Positions 31,984-41,262 of a stretch of 51,780 nucleotides of DNA are shown one piece after another. The stretch is from Chara braunii (taxonomy: Eukaryota; Streptophyta; Charophyceae; Charales; Characeae): positions 4,038,660 to 4,090,439 of the forward strand of contig BFEA01000038.1 in assembly GCA_003427395.1 (NCBI GenBank). The letters run 5' to 3'. Under the pieces are notes generated by a model. The model was given only the letters and a program-made list of their open reading frames with translations, had not been told where the DNA came from and did no database searches. Position numbers and translations under genes: made by a program. The number at the start of each line of letters is the position of its first letter. Positions within the stretch are counted from its first letter, which is position 1.

Positions 31984-32005
31984 AAATACCCTTGTCAGGG
32001 TATTT
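31984..32005. other. Terminal hairpin of X copy 1
   Basis: AAATACCCT and AGGGTATTT pair over 9 bp around a TGTC loop, six bases from the insertion edge. The counterpart in copy 2 is at 14159-14180. Confidence 0.85.
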
Positions 32006-32011
32006 ACCCCA

Positions 32012-32870
32012 ACAGCGGTCTTGTGTACTAGCACGGTTCGCAGGGCACTCGAGAGCCCCGTATTTGCGTTCCCTCCACTCGATAGCTACATGTCCAGGCA
32101 GTAGCAGAGTTCCATAATCAGGCAGTTGTCGGTCATATGGGCTTCCATAATACGTTGGCTCGTGTGAGTCGCATGTACGTATGGTCGAAGCGCAATGACT
32201 TTGTGAAGGACTACGTCGCAGAGTGTCCCACCTGTGAGGAGGTGAACAGTGCGAACCACCTGCCTTATGATTTGCTTCAGCCTCTTCCTATCCCTTAGGG
32301 TTGTTGGCAGTCCATCGAGATGGACTTTATCGGTCCTCTTCGTCCTCCAACCTCTCGTGGTCACGATGCTATCCTGGTCATCGTCGACCGCGTCAGGAAC
32401 TGTGCACGCGTTGTTCTGTTCCACTATGTCATCAGTGCACGTGAGGTCGCCGACATCGTGACGACGACTCCACGAGGTTTACGGCACCCAGCTCCGCTTC
32501 TCCTCGTCTTACCATCCCCAGACTGATGATCAGACCGAGGTCACGAACAAGACTCTCGGAGATATTCTTCGAAAGATTGTTCGTGACGACCAGTAGTGAG
32601 ATCTTCATCTTGCCCACGCGGAGATAGCCTACAACCACGCCATCTCGCCAGCCACGGAGATGTCGCCTTACTATTGCGACATCAGCTAGTATCACCCTCG
32701 TGTTCCCACTGACTTCCTTCGACTGTCACAGATGCACCCCGACACGGGTTGTCCCGCACTGGATGATTGGGTTGCACACATAACGTCGATCATGAAGACC
32801 GTGCATGAGCACATAGCCGCTTCCCAAACTCGCATGGCAGCACGTGCGAACCGATCGAGGATGATTCTCT
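32012..32870 (+). pseudogene. Integrase, zinc-binding and core domains
   Basis: After the duplicated ACAGCGGT the frame reads on through RICVPSTR to the HHCC zinc domain: EFHNQAVVGHMGFHN (two His) and CPTC (32224-32235). The core starts with EMDFIGPL (first catalytic Asp, about 32316-32339). A deletion near 32455-32475 removes the segment that would carry the second catalytic Asp (SDRD type), and the frame changes. It then continues with FSSSYHPQTDDQTEV, KIVRDDQ and LAHAEIAYNHA. Stops at about 32076, 32296, 32596, 32686 and 32870 mostly fit transitions. The protein would have inserted the cDNA into the genome. Confidence 0.92.
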
Positions 32871-33400
32871 AGGCCGTCGGTTCTGATACGGTTTCTAGCC
32901 CGGTTAGCTTCCGTGTGAAGTTGTCTGACTATCTAGCTAGGCTCATGTGCACAATGTCTACCATGTCTCATTACTGCGTCCCTACCGCAGACCGTCTGAG
33001 TGTTTTGTTGAACGACCATACGAGCGCCCTCCACCCATCATGGTGGACGACCACGAGGAGTTCCTCATTTCAAACATCATTGGTCGCCGAGTCACCGACG
33101 ACAACCCTCCCCATGTCGAGTATCTCCTACGTTGGAAGGGTTACCCTGATGAGGAGGCTACTTGTGAGCTCCTCGAGCACTTGCAGCACACTCGCATGTT
33201 GGTGCGTGCCTATGATCGTGCCCGTCGTGCTAGGTTGACTGCTCCTCCTTAGCCCACTGACCCTCCTCCTTCTCCCTCGGCTGAGGAGACCGCCGAAGTC
33301 GAGCCTGCTCCATCTGAGGTAGACGTTCAGCAGCAGCCGGATGCTTCTGAGCGTCCACAGCGCACTCGTCGTTGTCCTGTTCGATACGGCGATTGACTTT
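32871..33400 (+). pseudogene. Integrase C-terminus with chromodomain
   Basis: After a decayed stretch, SHYCVPTA leads into PYRRPSECFVERP and then EEFLISNIIGRRV, HVEYLLRWKGYPDEEATCE and LEHLQHTRMLVRAY. This is a chromodomain of the chromovirus kind (YLVKWKGYP core with aromatic residues), which directs insertion to marked chromatin. The usual Trp after ATWE is Cys here. A Pro/Glu-rich tail follows, ending near RCPVRYGD at about 33394. Confidence 0.93.
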
Positions 33401-34506
33401 GACTTATCTTCCGACGTCTTTGACTTCTCAGTACTCCATTCACTCCAGTTTTGCCACTTCAGCTCGTCGACGTTACGACTCTTCCTCGACGACATTTCCG
33501 GACTTCTCATCATGGATGTCATTGGCAGCTTCATGGACTTCGTCACGATCAGCCCTGCCTTCTTCAGACGGCGTCACTTTGTTACCACCTTACCTTGTAC
33601 AGTACCCTGGTTGTGTCGCATAATGGTCTCCCTTCGCCGGGTTCCTCTGAGTTGGGCTCTCCCTTGGTATACGCATAGGCATCGGGACCGTAGTGTTGCC
33701 CTGGCTTTCCAGCTTACCGATCCAACTCTAACTTCCCCCACCTTATGAGTCATTTGCATGATTCTCTTACCCATCACTTTTTTTACCCTTTGTCGGCCCT
33801 CACGCCCTAGTTAGGCAGCCTCACATGCTTCATTTAGGTGCGCCCAGTATACCAGGATCCCTTGTTCGCTTGCATGGTCGACCCTCCATAGCAGTCACCC
33901 CTTTAGTCGAGCATGATCCGCCCTGATGGTCTATCTGTTAGGGTCATTGGTTTTGTTTGCTCCCAGTCCCCTACCCTCATTGAGCCTGATGACATGTGTC
34001 TCCCTGTCATTTTATGTGAATGCCCTTAGGAGTTATCGACCCCTGCATTCGCCACCCTCACAGACCATCCCACCCTATGGTTTGCAACACACTTCTCCTG
34101 TGACATATGGTTGTCCTCTTGTTGTTTTGTGACTCTCAGACTGAGGCTACTGCCTCTAACATTTCTGGGATTTAGTTGTTTCTGCTTTTGTTGTTCTTAG
34201 GACTTATACACTAGTCAGTTGTTTCCAGACTGGGGCTACTGCCTCCAACATTGTAGGATCTGGTTGTCATTACTTTCTGCTTTTCTAGGACATATATCCT
34301 AGTTAGTTGCTTCTACTCTCACTTAGGCTGTTAGTTGTGGCATTGCTGTTTTTGTGACATTTTCTATCCTAGATTGCATCGCATGGACTCAGCATAGAGC
34401 TTGCTCCACATCCTAGACTACTCGGGTTTTCTTTTTCTTTGGTAGAGTTCCGCTTCTTGGCCGAAGCGTGCCTGTATCTAGGCAATCCATCACAGGCCGA
34501 TGATGG
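33401..34506 (+). other. 3' untranslated part of the chromovirus
   Basis: No domain. A phrase CAGACTGRGGCTACTGCCTC occurs at about 34138 and 34227, with surrounding TTTCTGCTTTTGTTG and CTAGTYAGTTG also doubled (period about 88 bp). The purine stretch before the 3' LTR is poor (CCGATGATGG). Confidence 0.6.
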
Positions 34507-34815
34507 TGTAGCGGACCTCTGGTCGGACTGTGAGACCAGCCCCTTGGCCTGTTCTCACAGGCCTGTGTTATATTCGGGGTAGTCCAGGCCAGGCCAGTAC
34601 CTCAGTGGGTACCAGCCAGTTCAGTCCAGTCCAGTCAGTCCGCTGGGGTATACCCCAATTGTTGTCTGTTTTTTAGATCATTCTACATTGGCACATTTTG
34701 AAGTACGTGCGTTGGAGTCCATCGTCGGAGTTGCGCTGTGCCATCTCACTCCCCCTTCATCCTCCATCTCCATCTCTATCCGAGGCGGAGCACCACACCT
34801 GGTGGGTCCGCCACA
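34507..34815 (+). repeat. 3' LTR
   Basis: 309 bp, TGTAGCGGACC to GGGTCCGCCACA, about 90% identical to 10967-11280 by eye. The CCAGT array is shorter than in the 5' LTR. Confidence 0.92.
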
Positions 34816-34957
34816 ACATTGGTGACGTCAACACGTATTAGTCGAATCCCATGCCTGTAGTTGTCGTGTAAGCTCAAATACAGACCAGATGTTATGTTAG
34901 ACATATCTTCCTTTTGTTACCCTGGGATGTGTCAATAGTGGAATCCCACTTATGACA

Positions 34958-35070
34958 GCCATCACTGACATCACTGCATATTCTCCTCATTCTCATGGAT
35001 GTGGTTGTGGTCTGAGCCCACATGGCAGTTGCCATCACTTACGTCAATGCATATTCTCCTCATTCTCATG
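34958..35070. repeat. Short direct duplication
   Basis: GCCATCACTGACATCACTGC and GCCATCACTTACGTCAATGC, both followed by ATATTCTCCTCATTCTCATGG, lie about 71 bp apart. Confidence 0.85.
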
Positions 35071-36025
35071 GCAATTGCTTGTGTTGGTCTCCTAGCATGC
35101 TAACTCCAAGACATCCCCTAACTGGTGTCATCGTGCTTTGTCCCTACGGCCACAGTGACCTTCTCTCTTCGTATTGTGCAAATGTGCACACATAGGGTCT
35201 TCCTTTTTTTGTGCCCATGGCGAAAAAGGCACATGAAGTTGCTTGAAGTTGGATGGAACCTATGAAGCACACACGCACACACACACGCTTCGTCTATGAG
35301 ACCAATACTTTGGAAGCGGGACATTGCCCACCTTCCCATTTCATTTCAAATGAAGATACCTCTGCATTCAGGCGCCCGGGGTGACCACATCCATATTCGG
35401 AGCGTGTGGGCGGTGCTGCCCACATGGCAGCGATGCATCCACCCATAAAAATTGACCTAAGGGCATCCTTGACCACATGTGAGTTTGAGACCGCAGTTGG
35501 TCAGGGGACAAGGCCCAATGATAAACAACTTCCAAGATTCCTGTGTATCTAGCCAGCTAGAGTGACCACATTCAAGTCCGCTTTGTCTGGACGTGCTTTG
35601 GCTCTACTGCCCAGTGATGCATCTACCAAAAAAAATGACCGCATCCATCAAGAGGAAGGTACAGTGTAAACATCCGTTGTTTCATCATGATCACCAACTC
35701 CCATATGCCTGAATCTGTCAGACCTCCCTAAAGGTCTGATCAGACTTATTTCTCCTTTCTTTGTAGGGGTTCACCACACAACCTTTTTTTTCTTTTTTTT
35801 TTAAATGAAAGTTTTTTTTTTTTTTAAATGGGAAAAAGGCTCCAATCTATTTGTGGGGAGCAGTACGTGCTGGGAACCGGGCCTAGCATCTCATATAAAA
35901 ATTTACATAGAAATTTGAAAGTTTGAGATACTAAGGCCATTACCCAGCTTTGGCTAAGAAAAAATTGGGCTACTTAGAAAATCACTACGACAAACCTCAA
36001 AATAGGCAAAGTTCATAAACGACTC
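35071..36025. other. Degenerate repeats, no gene
   Basis: GTGACCACATYCAWRTYCG with a following CATCCACC/CATCTACC phrase occurs near 35380 and 35563. At 35841-35895 GGCTCCAATCTATTTGTGGG plus GTGCTGGGAACCGGGCCTAG matches the phrase at 39844-39897 (repeat R2). Confidence 0.6.
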
Positions 36026-36210
36026 AGAAACCCCCTATCAATCCTCTTTACCTCACTCCGGCAAGACTTACTGCAGCAGAGCCACCATCTCCGCTGCTGA
36101 TATACCCTATTTCCATCCTACGAGCTAGCCCCCTCACTAGTAGGACGCTTGATATCCAAACCATCTACAGCTCCCGCACACCTCTTTTTTGAGACAAATT
36201 TAAGAAGACC
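36026..36210 (+). repeat. Dispersed repeat R7, copy a
   Basis: CAATCCTCT, CAAGACTTACTGCAGCAGAG, CCACCATCTC, ATACCCTATTTCCATCCTA and ACTAGTAGGACGCTTGATAT match, in order, the reverse complement of 51585-51768 at over 85% by eye. Confidence 0.85.
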
Positions 36211-37402
36211 TCCCCCTGCCAGCATTGATTGCCCCGGAAATCAGGGGATTAACTGAGCAGGGATGGCCTTTGATGATAGGTCAAAGTTAGAAAATATGAA
36301 GACATGCAGCCCCTGGAATAGTCAACCCAAAAGATCTTGCCTCCGTCATCGAAAGGAAAAACCTCAAGTTGTTCCAGGTGGAGTTAGTAGCCAATGGCCG
36401 GTGCCCGCCAAAATACCTGGCCCCAATCGCATCCACCCCGACTCCCTCCATCCGAGTCTCATCCGTCCTTCCTAACTCCGTCCGCGTAAGGAGTTTCAGA
36501 GGACCGCTTCTCAGTATGGGTTGAGCACCATCATCACCCCGAGGTTCCTTGCCCCCACAAGAACTTCAGTCTCCGTCCTCAAAGGGGTGAACAAGCGCTA
36601 CCCAACGCCAATCGCGCCAGAGCTCGCCCTCATCAGCCGGTACCCATTGGACAGTCTAAACTACCCAACGCCAATCACATCTGATGAGAGCTCCCCCTAG
36701 CCGGTACCTGTCAAGCAACCCTATTCCATCTCCCTCTCCGTCCTTGCAAAGAATCATTTCTTGCCCCTTCCCCTACATTTCAAAACAATTCCCCTGAAAC
36801 CCTACAAGATACTTCACTTGACTATCTTTGACAAGAATAGGACAAATTCAAGAAAACGGGCATTTTAAATGAAAGCATAGTTGTATTTCGATGAAAAATA
36901 GAATTGGGGCCGGGGTCCCCACAGTTCTACCCGGGAATCCTAGAGCCGTTACCTAATGAAAAGCGGAAAGCGGGTCCAGCGTTCCTTGTACTGAAAATGA
37001 AAAGTAGTTCCTAAGGTGCTGATGTCCAAATCGTTTGCTAGCTCGGCCTATGCTGGAAACCGGGTTCAGCGTCCGTGCACTCTTGCAACTGAGAAGCCGC
37101 CCTCTGAGCTACCGCTGTCTGAATTAGCCTTCAAACCTAGGCTGAATCTTAACAGTTTTATTCAGCTTTATTGAATCTGTAGGACCCCGGTCTGTCGTTC
37201 CGGCCAGAGCCAAGCTGAGATTAAGAACTTACCTTGTTCGTTGATGATCGCGAGGTATCCATTGATACACCATGTCTTCTGGAAGCAGAGTACACCATTA
37301 TCTCTTGAGACCGCTTGGTGAACTCGTTGGTGTCAATCTGCCGAGATGGTCCTTTGAATGTTTACCCAAATTGCAGCTTTCAGCGTCAACAGGGGATTCA
37401 AT
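36211..37402. other. Repeat fragments, no gene
   Basis: CTACCCAACGCCAATC is doubled at 36599 and 36662 with a following AGCCGGTACC. GGCCGGGGTCCCCACAG at 36909 matches GGCCGGGGTCCTCACAG at 43267. TGCTGGAAACCGGGTTCAGC at 37052 belongs to repeat R2. On the minus strand, 37402-37200 has a frame (IWVNIQRTISAD) that could be the displaced 3' end of LINE-A. Confidence 0.5.
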
Positions 37403-38297
37403 ATAGGATTCGTGAAAACCCAGCAAAAAAAATGTTGGGTTTGAACGAAATTTATTTAGGATTATGAGAGTACAGTTTTTAGGCCTTCTACAGGAGCAAG
37501 ATTCTTTGCAAAGGAAAAATAACACCAAAAAAAATAAAAAAATATTTTTTGATAACCATTGGAAGTGGCGAGAAGAAAAATAAAAATTTTCACAGTAAAT
37601 CATTACTAGGCAGAGCATTCTATATTTATAAATTGAAATATCCATATTTTTTATTATCTCAAAAGATCATGTGTATAGTCTTATAAGTTGTGTATCACGA
37701 CGAACATGTTCGAGGGTTTGGCGAACGTGTGAACATATTATCTTGTTTGTTAATACTTTCGTCATAACATATTCTCCCATCTGTGGGCAAACTTCCTTTT
37801 TTTTTAATGTTGTTCAAACTTTTTTTTTTTTTTTTTCATTTTTTTTTTTTAACTTGTGTTTGGCTAAGAATTTGAAGATGTCTTCGAGACAAAAGTTGTT
37901 TGCGCTATTATTTTACATAACATATATTTTTTTATAAAACTTTTACTTTTAACTTCAAAATTGTTTTATAGAGTCTATAAATGTTGAAAACGACATATAG
38001 TCTTATATGCCATAATTCATTAAGACTGTGTTTTTACCACTTTCGAGTTTATTTTAGACGAGCTCTGCTTTTCTGCAGGTCTATTTAAAATTACTTATAG
38101 TCTTATAACAGGATCTTTGCAAGAAAGAGTTTTCCTCCACATCTTAAGGATCGCTCGACTGTTTGTTTGATTTTTTGCCTTGTCTCTTGGAAAGTGGTCA
38201 AAAATGCGGTTTTTTTTGTATCAGAAATAAAAGTTTTTTTTTCATTCTATACAAAATGTTGGGTTTTGTGGTTTTGTTGGGTTTTCACGAATCCTAT
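37403..38297 (+). mobile_element. Inverted-repeat element P1
   Basis: The left end ATAGGATTCGTGAAAACCCA is repeated in inverse at the right end (38278-38297), and the next 20 bp still match, so terminal repeats are about 28-40 bp. It is non-coding and AT-rich. Four copies of a palindromic TATAGTC/TTATAA-like motif lie at 37674, 37966, 37995 and 38095. The same element, reversed, follows directly as P2. Looks like a non-autonomous DNA transposon. Confidence 0.75.
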
Positions 38298-39558
38298 GTT
38301 ATTCGTGGAAACCTCACAATCAGAGAAAACCTAACATTTCTTATAGAATGAAAAAGTAAAAGTCGACTGTTATTTTTTACACAAAAAAAGAGCGTTTTTA
38401 ATCGTTTTCCGATAAAGGAGGCAAAAAATCAGGTGAAAAGTCTAGCGTTCCTCAAAATGTGCAAGAAAACCCTTCCTTGCAAAATGCTTTTATATGACTA
38501 TAAGTCATTCTCAGTAGATTGGCAAAAAAACAGAGTTCAAACAAGTTAATTTTTAAGGATGACAAGGCAAACTTGAAAGATGTAAAAAAAAACGTGTTTT
38601 GGCGAATACTCATTTATAGGACTATAAGTCAGCTTTCGCAGTTAGGTAAAAGTCAAACTCTGCACAAAATAATTTATAGGACTATAAATCACTTTTGAAC
38701 TTAACAATAAAACCCTTATCAAAAAATATATGTCATTTAAAATAAGAATACAAACGACATTTGCCTCGAAGACACCTTGAAATTCTTAGCCAAACACGAG
38801 TTTAAAATAAAAATATAGGAAAAAACATTAAAACAAACAATAAAAAATAATATATTCGTCCATGTATGGGAAACCATGTTCAAGCGAACGTATTCACGAA
38901 CAGCATAATATGTTTGCGCGTTCGGAAAACCCCCGAATAAATTCATCATGCTACACATCTTATAGGACTATAAACATATTTTTTCTGGATAACAAAAAAT
39001 CAAGATATTTCAGTTATTGAACCTGCGGTGCTTCACCAGGTCATGATTTTCTATGAAAAAATCCGTTTTTTTCCTCGCCCCCTCCAGTAGTTCTAAAAAA
39101 TTATTTTTTTGTTGTGTACGGATCCGGGCCGCTCGGCCCACGAGCGCTTGCCTGGGGGAGGTCCCGGGCGGCCTGGCCGGGCGGGCACCCCGGTTAGGGG
39201 CCGGGCACCCCCAGCACACCTTGTTGGGGGGGGGGTTCCGACCCCGAATCGCCAAGTTTTGGCCTCCCCAGGGCCTATCAGGTCCGACCAGGCCCCAAAA
39301 ACGGCGCGTCGGGCCCGTGAGGCCAATTTTTTTTTTTGAATTTATGACCAGGCCCCAACTCTTGCCAGAGGGCCGTTTGTTTTTTGGAGGGAAAATCAAG
39401 GCCCCGTTTGAACAACCGACTGGTTGGGGCAGCCTGCATCGGCTGTCCAAACGGGGCCCCTTCTCCAGCTGCCTGCATTCGTGGTTCAACCACCCTCGCT
39501 CCTCGCACTGCCCGTTGTCGCCATCGCCTGGGAGCCGCACTCCCTCGTCGTCGTGGAG

Positions 39559-39627
39559 TCGCCCGTTGCCCGTCGCCCATTGCCCGTCGCCCGTCGCCCG
39601 TCGCCCGTCGCCCGTCGCCCGTCGCCA
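39559..39627. repeat. (CGTCGCC)n minisatellite
   Basis: About nine 7-bp units with TTGCC variants early in the array. Confidence 0.92.
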
Positions 39628-39660
39628 GCGTCATGGAGTCGCCCGTCGCTCGTCCCCCTC

Positions 39661-39765
39661 TCATCATCATCATCTTCTTCTTCTTTTTCTTCTTCTTCTT
39701 CTTCTTCTCTCCTCCTCCTCCTCTTCCGACTTTCTTGCTTTTTTTTTTTTTTTTTTTTTTTTTCC
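39661..39765. repeat. CTT-rich and poly-T tract
   Basis: CATCATCTTCTT units, CTCCTC units, then about 23 T. Confidence 0.92.
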
Positions 39766-40041
39766 GGCTTAACATCAGGCCGACCTCAGCCCCTGCCACC
39801 TGGGTGTAAGAGCCCCAAGTGATAGGGACGGGCGATGATAGATGGCTCCGGTCTATTCGTGGGGAGCTACACCTGCTGGAAAACGGGTCCAGCGTCCCTT
39901 ACGGAACAATCATAGAACCAAAGACAACGTATTCATCGAACATACTCTTCTGCTGTCCCAGGTACTTAGCACCTCTCCCCATTCTGGCGCCAGATCAAGC
40001 CTTGAATCCTAGTTCTATCCAGTACGTAGGCATCATCTTAN

Positions 40042-40990
40042 CGATAGGTCGCGAGATAAACGACAGGTAAGAAAAAAAGAAAAAAATTGCTCTGCTCGTC
40101 ATCTCTTCTTCTTCTTCTTCTTCTTCTCTCCTCCCCCGCCTCCCCCTTATCTTCTTCTCCTTCCTCTTCTCTCCTCCTCCTCTTCCGCCCATCTTCTTCT
40201 TCTTCTTCTTCTTTTTCTTCTTCTTCTTCTTGAAGGAACGCCGTTGTAGCCCGCCGCCATACCCCGCCACCATACCCTACTGCCTTCTTCTTAGTCTTCT
40301 TCTTCTTCTTCTTCTTCTTCTTCTTCTTCTTCTTCTTCTCTCCTCGTCCGCCTCCCCCTCATCTTATTCTCCTTCCTCTTCTCTCCTTCTCCTCTTCCAC
40401 CCAGCTTCTTCTTCTTCTTCTTCTTGGACCGCCATACCTCCCTCCCTGCCGCCGCCGCCGCCATACCCCACCGCCATGCCGCCACCATACCCTACCGCCC
40501 TGCCTCCGCCGCCACCATACCCTAACGCCTTGCCCCCGCCGCCACCATACCCTAATGCCCTGCCGCCGCCGCCATGTTCTTTTTCTTCTTCTTCTTCTTC
40601 TTCTTCTTTTTCTTCTTCTCTCCTCCTCCTCTTCCGACTATCTTTTTTTTTTCTTTTTTTTTTGTTTCATTCGTCAGCGATAGGTCGCGAGATAAACGAC
40701 AGGTATGAAAAAAAAAAAAAATTGTTCCGCTCGTCATCTCTTCTTCTTCTCTCCTCCCCCGCCTCCCCCTCATCTTCTTCTCCTTCCTCTTCTCTCCTCC
40801 TCCTCCTCTTCCGCCCATCTTCTTCTTCTTCTTCTTCTTCTTCTTGTAGAACCGCCGCTGCAGCCCACTGCCATACCCCGCCACCATACCCTACCGCCCT
40901 GCCTTCTTCTTCTTCTTCTTCTTCTTCTTCTTCTTCTTCTTCTTCTTCTCCTCTCCTCCTCCGCCTCCCCCTCATCTTCTTCTCCTCCGA
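40042..40990. repeat. Duplicated block with CTT and CCGCCA arrays
   Basis: CGATAGGTCGCGAGATAAAC starts at 40042 and 40678; both are followed by GACAGGTA, A-rich bases, GCTCGTCATCTCTTC, CTT arrays and CTCCTCCCCCGCCTCCCCC. Between them are CCGCCACCATACCCTA arrays (about 40440-40575). N40041 sits at the first boundary. Long Leu/Ser/Pro frames here are artefacts. Confidence 0.88.
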
Positions 40991-41262
40991 GTCCCCAACA
41001 CCCAGAAACCCCGCCTTCAAAAAAAAAATAAAAAAATTGTGGGCTCTTTTTTTTTGCCCGCCCGGTTTGCCCGGGCGACCCACCCGGCCCCGCCCGGCCG
41101 GGCGGCGTCCGTACTCAGATTTTTTGTTCTTTTTTTTTGCGGATGTTTCACTTCACGTAGAATTTTGTTCCTGGAGGAGACCTGAAAAACTTTCTATCAT
41201 AATCTTGAATAGATTTCGTGCAAACCTAACAATTTGTTTTGTTAGTTTTTCACGAATCCTAT

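Larger units (their letters stand above)
26709..32011 (+). mobile_element. Element X, copy 1 (in integrase)
   Basis: A 5303-bp insertion bounded by the ACAGCGGT duplication. It starts GTCGAGCGCACGCGAGG and ends in a hairpin followed by ACCCCA. The ends are not inverted or direct repeats of each other. Shared with copy 2 in inverted orientation are the first 440 bp, the tRNA-like module about 0.6 kb from the other end, and the terminal hairpin. No reverse transcriptase, transposase or other domain is visible. The duplication length is compatible with a non-TIR Mutator-like or hAT-like mechanism, but no terminal motif of either is present. Confidence 0.75.
10967..34815 (+). mobile_element. Ty3/Gypsy chromovirus with two nested insertions
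   Basis: Related LTRs of 314 and 309 bp flank a normal Gypsy order: primer site, leader, gag, protease, RT, RNase H, integrase, chromodomain. Subtracting element X copies (14154-22801 and 26709-32011 with one target duplication) leaves about 9.9 kb, the usual size of a chromovirus. gag resumes across the first insertion and integrase across the second. LTRs are about 90% identical by eye, so the insertion is old. Flanking pentamers GGATT and ACATT match at 3 of 5 positions only, so the outer target duplication is unproven; the two LTRs could in principle come from different family members. Every domain carries stops or deletions. Confidence 0.8.
39114..41119. mobile_element. 2.0-kb insertion in P2, Mutator-like features
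   Basis: Bounded by an exact TTTTTTGTT at 39105-39113 and 41120-41128. The ends GTGTACGGATCCGGGCC and, in reverse complement, GAGTACGGACGCCGCCC form short GC-rich inverted repeats. P1 provides the uninterrupted comparison. Content is GC-rich at the margins, with (CGTCGCC)n, long CTT arrays, a repeat R2 fragment (39844) and one N (40041). No transposase is seen. Nine-base duplications are typical of Mutator-like elements; T-rich flanks make the exact edge uncertain. Confidence 0.6.
38298..41262 (-). mobile_element. Inverted-repeat element P2, interrupted
   Basis: Aligns over its whole length to the reverse complement of P1, for example GTGTTTGGCTAAGAATTT at 37857 against its complement near 38777-38794, and GATTTTTTGCCT at 38168 against 38424. 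The outer end TTTTCACGAATCCTAT (41247-41262) matches the P1 end. Without the insertion at 39114-41128 it is about 950 bp. Four motif copies of the form TTATAGGACTATAA lie at 38490, 38614, 38674 and 38960. Its outer edge lies inside LINE-A. Confidence 0.75.

Noticed and set aside
10962-34820. GGATT/ACATT as a confirmed target duplication of the chromovirus
   Set aside because: Only 3 of 5 bases agree, so it is not evidence either way.
36681-36710. CTGATGAGAG as a hammerhead ribozyme core
   Set aside because: No GAAA box after a second stem and no cleavage-site stem; it occurs within a small duplicated phrase.
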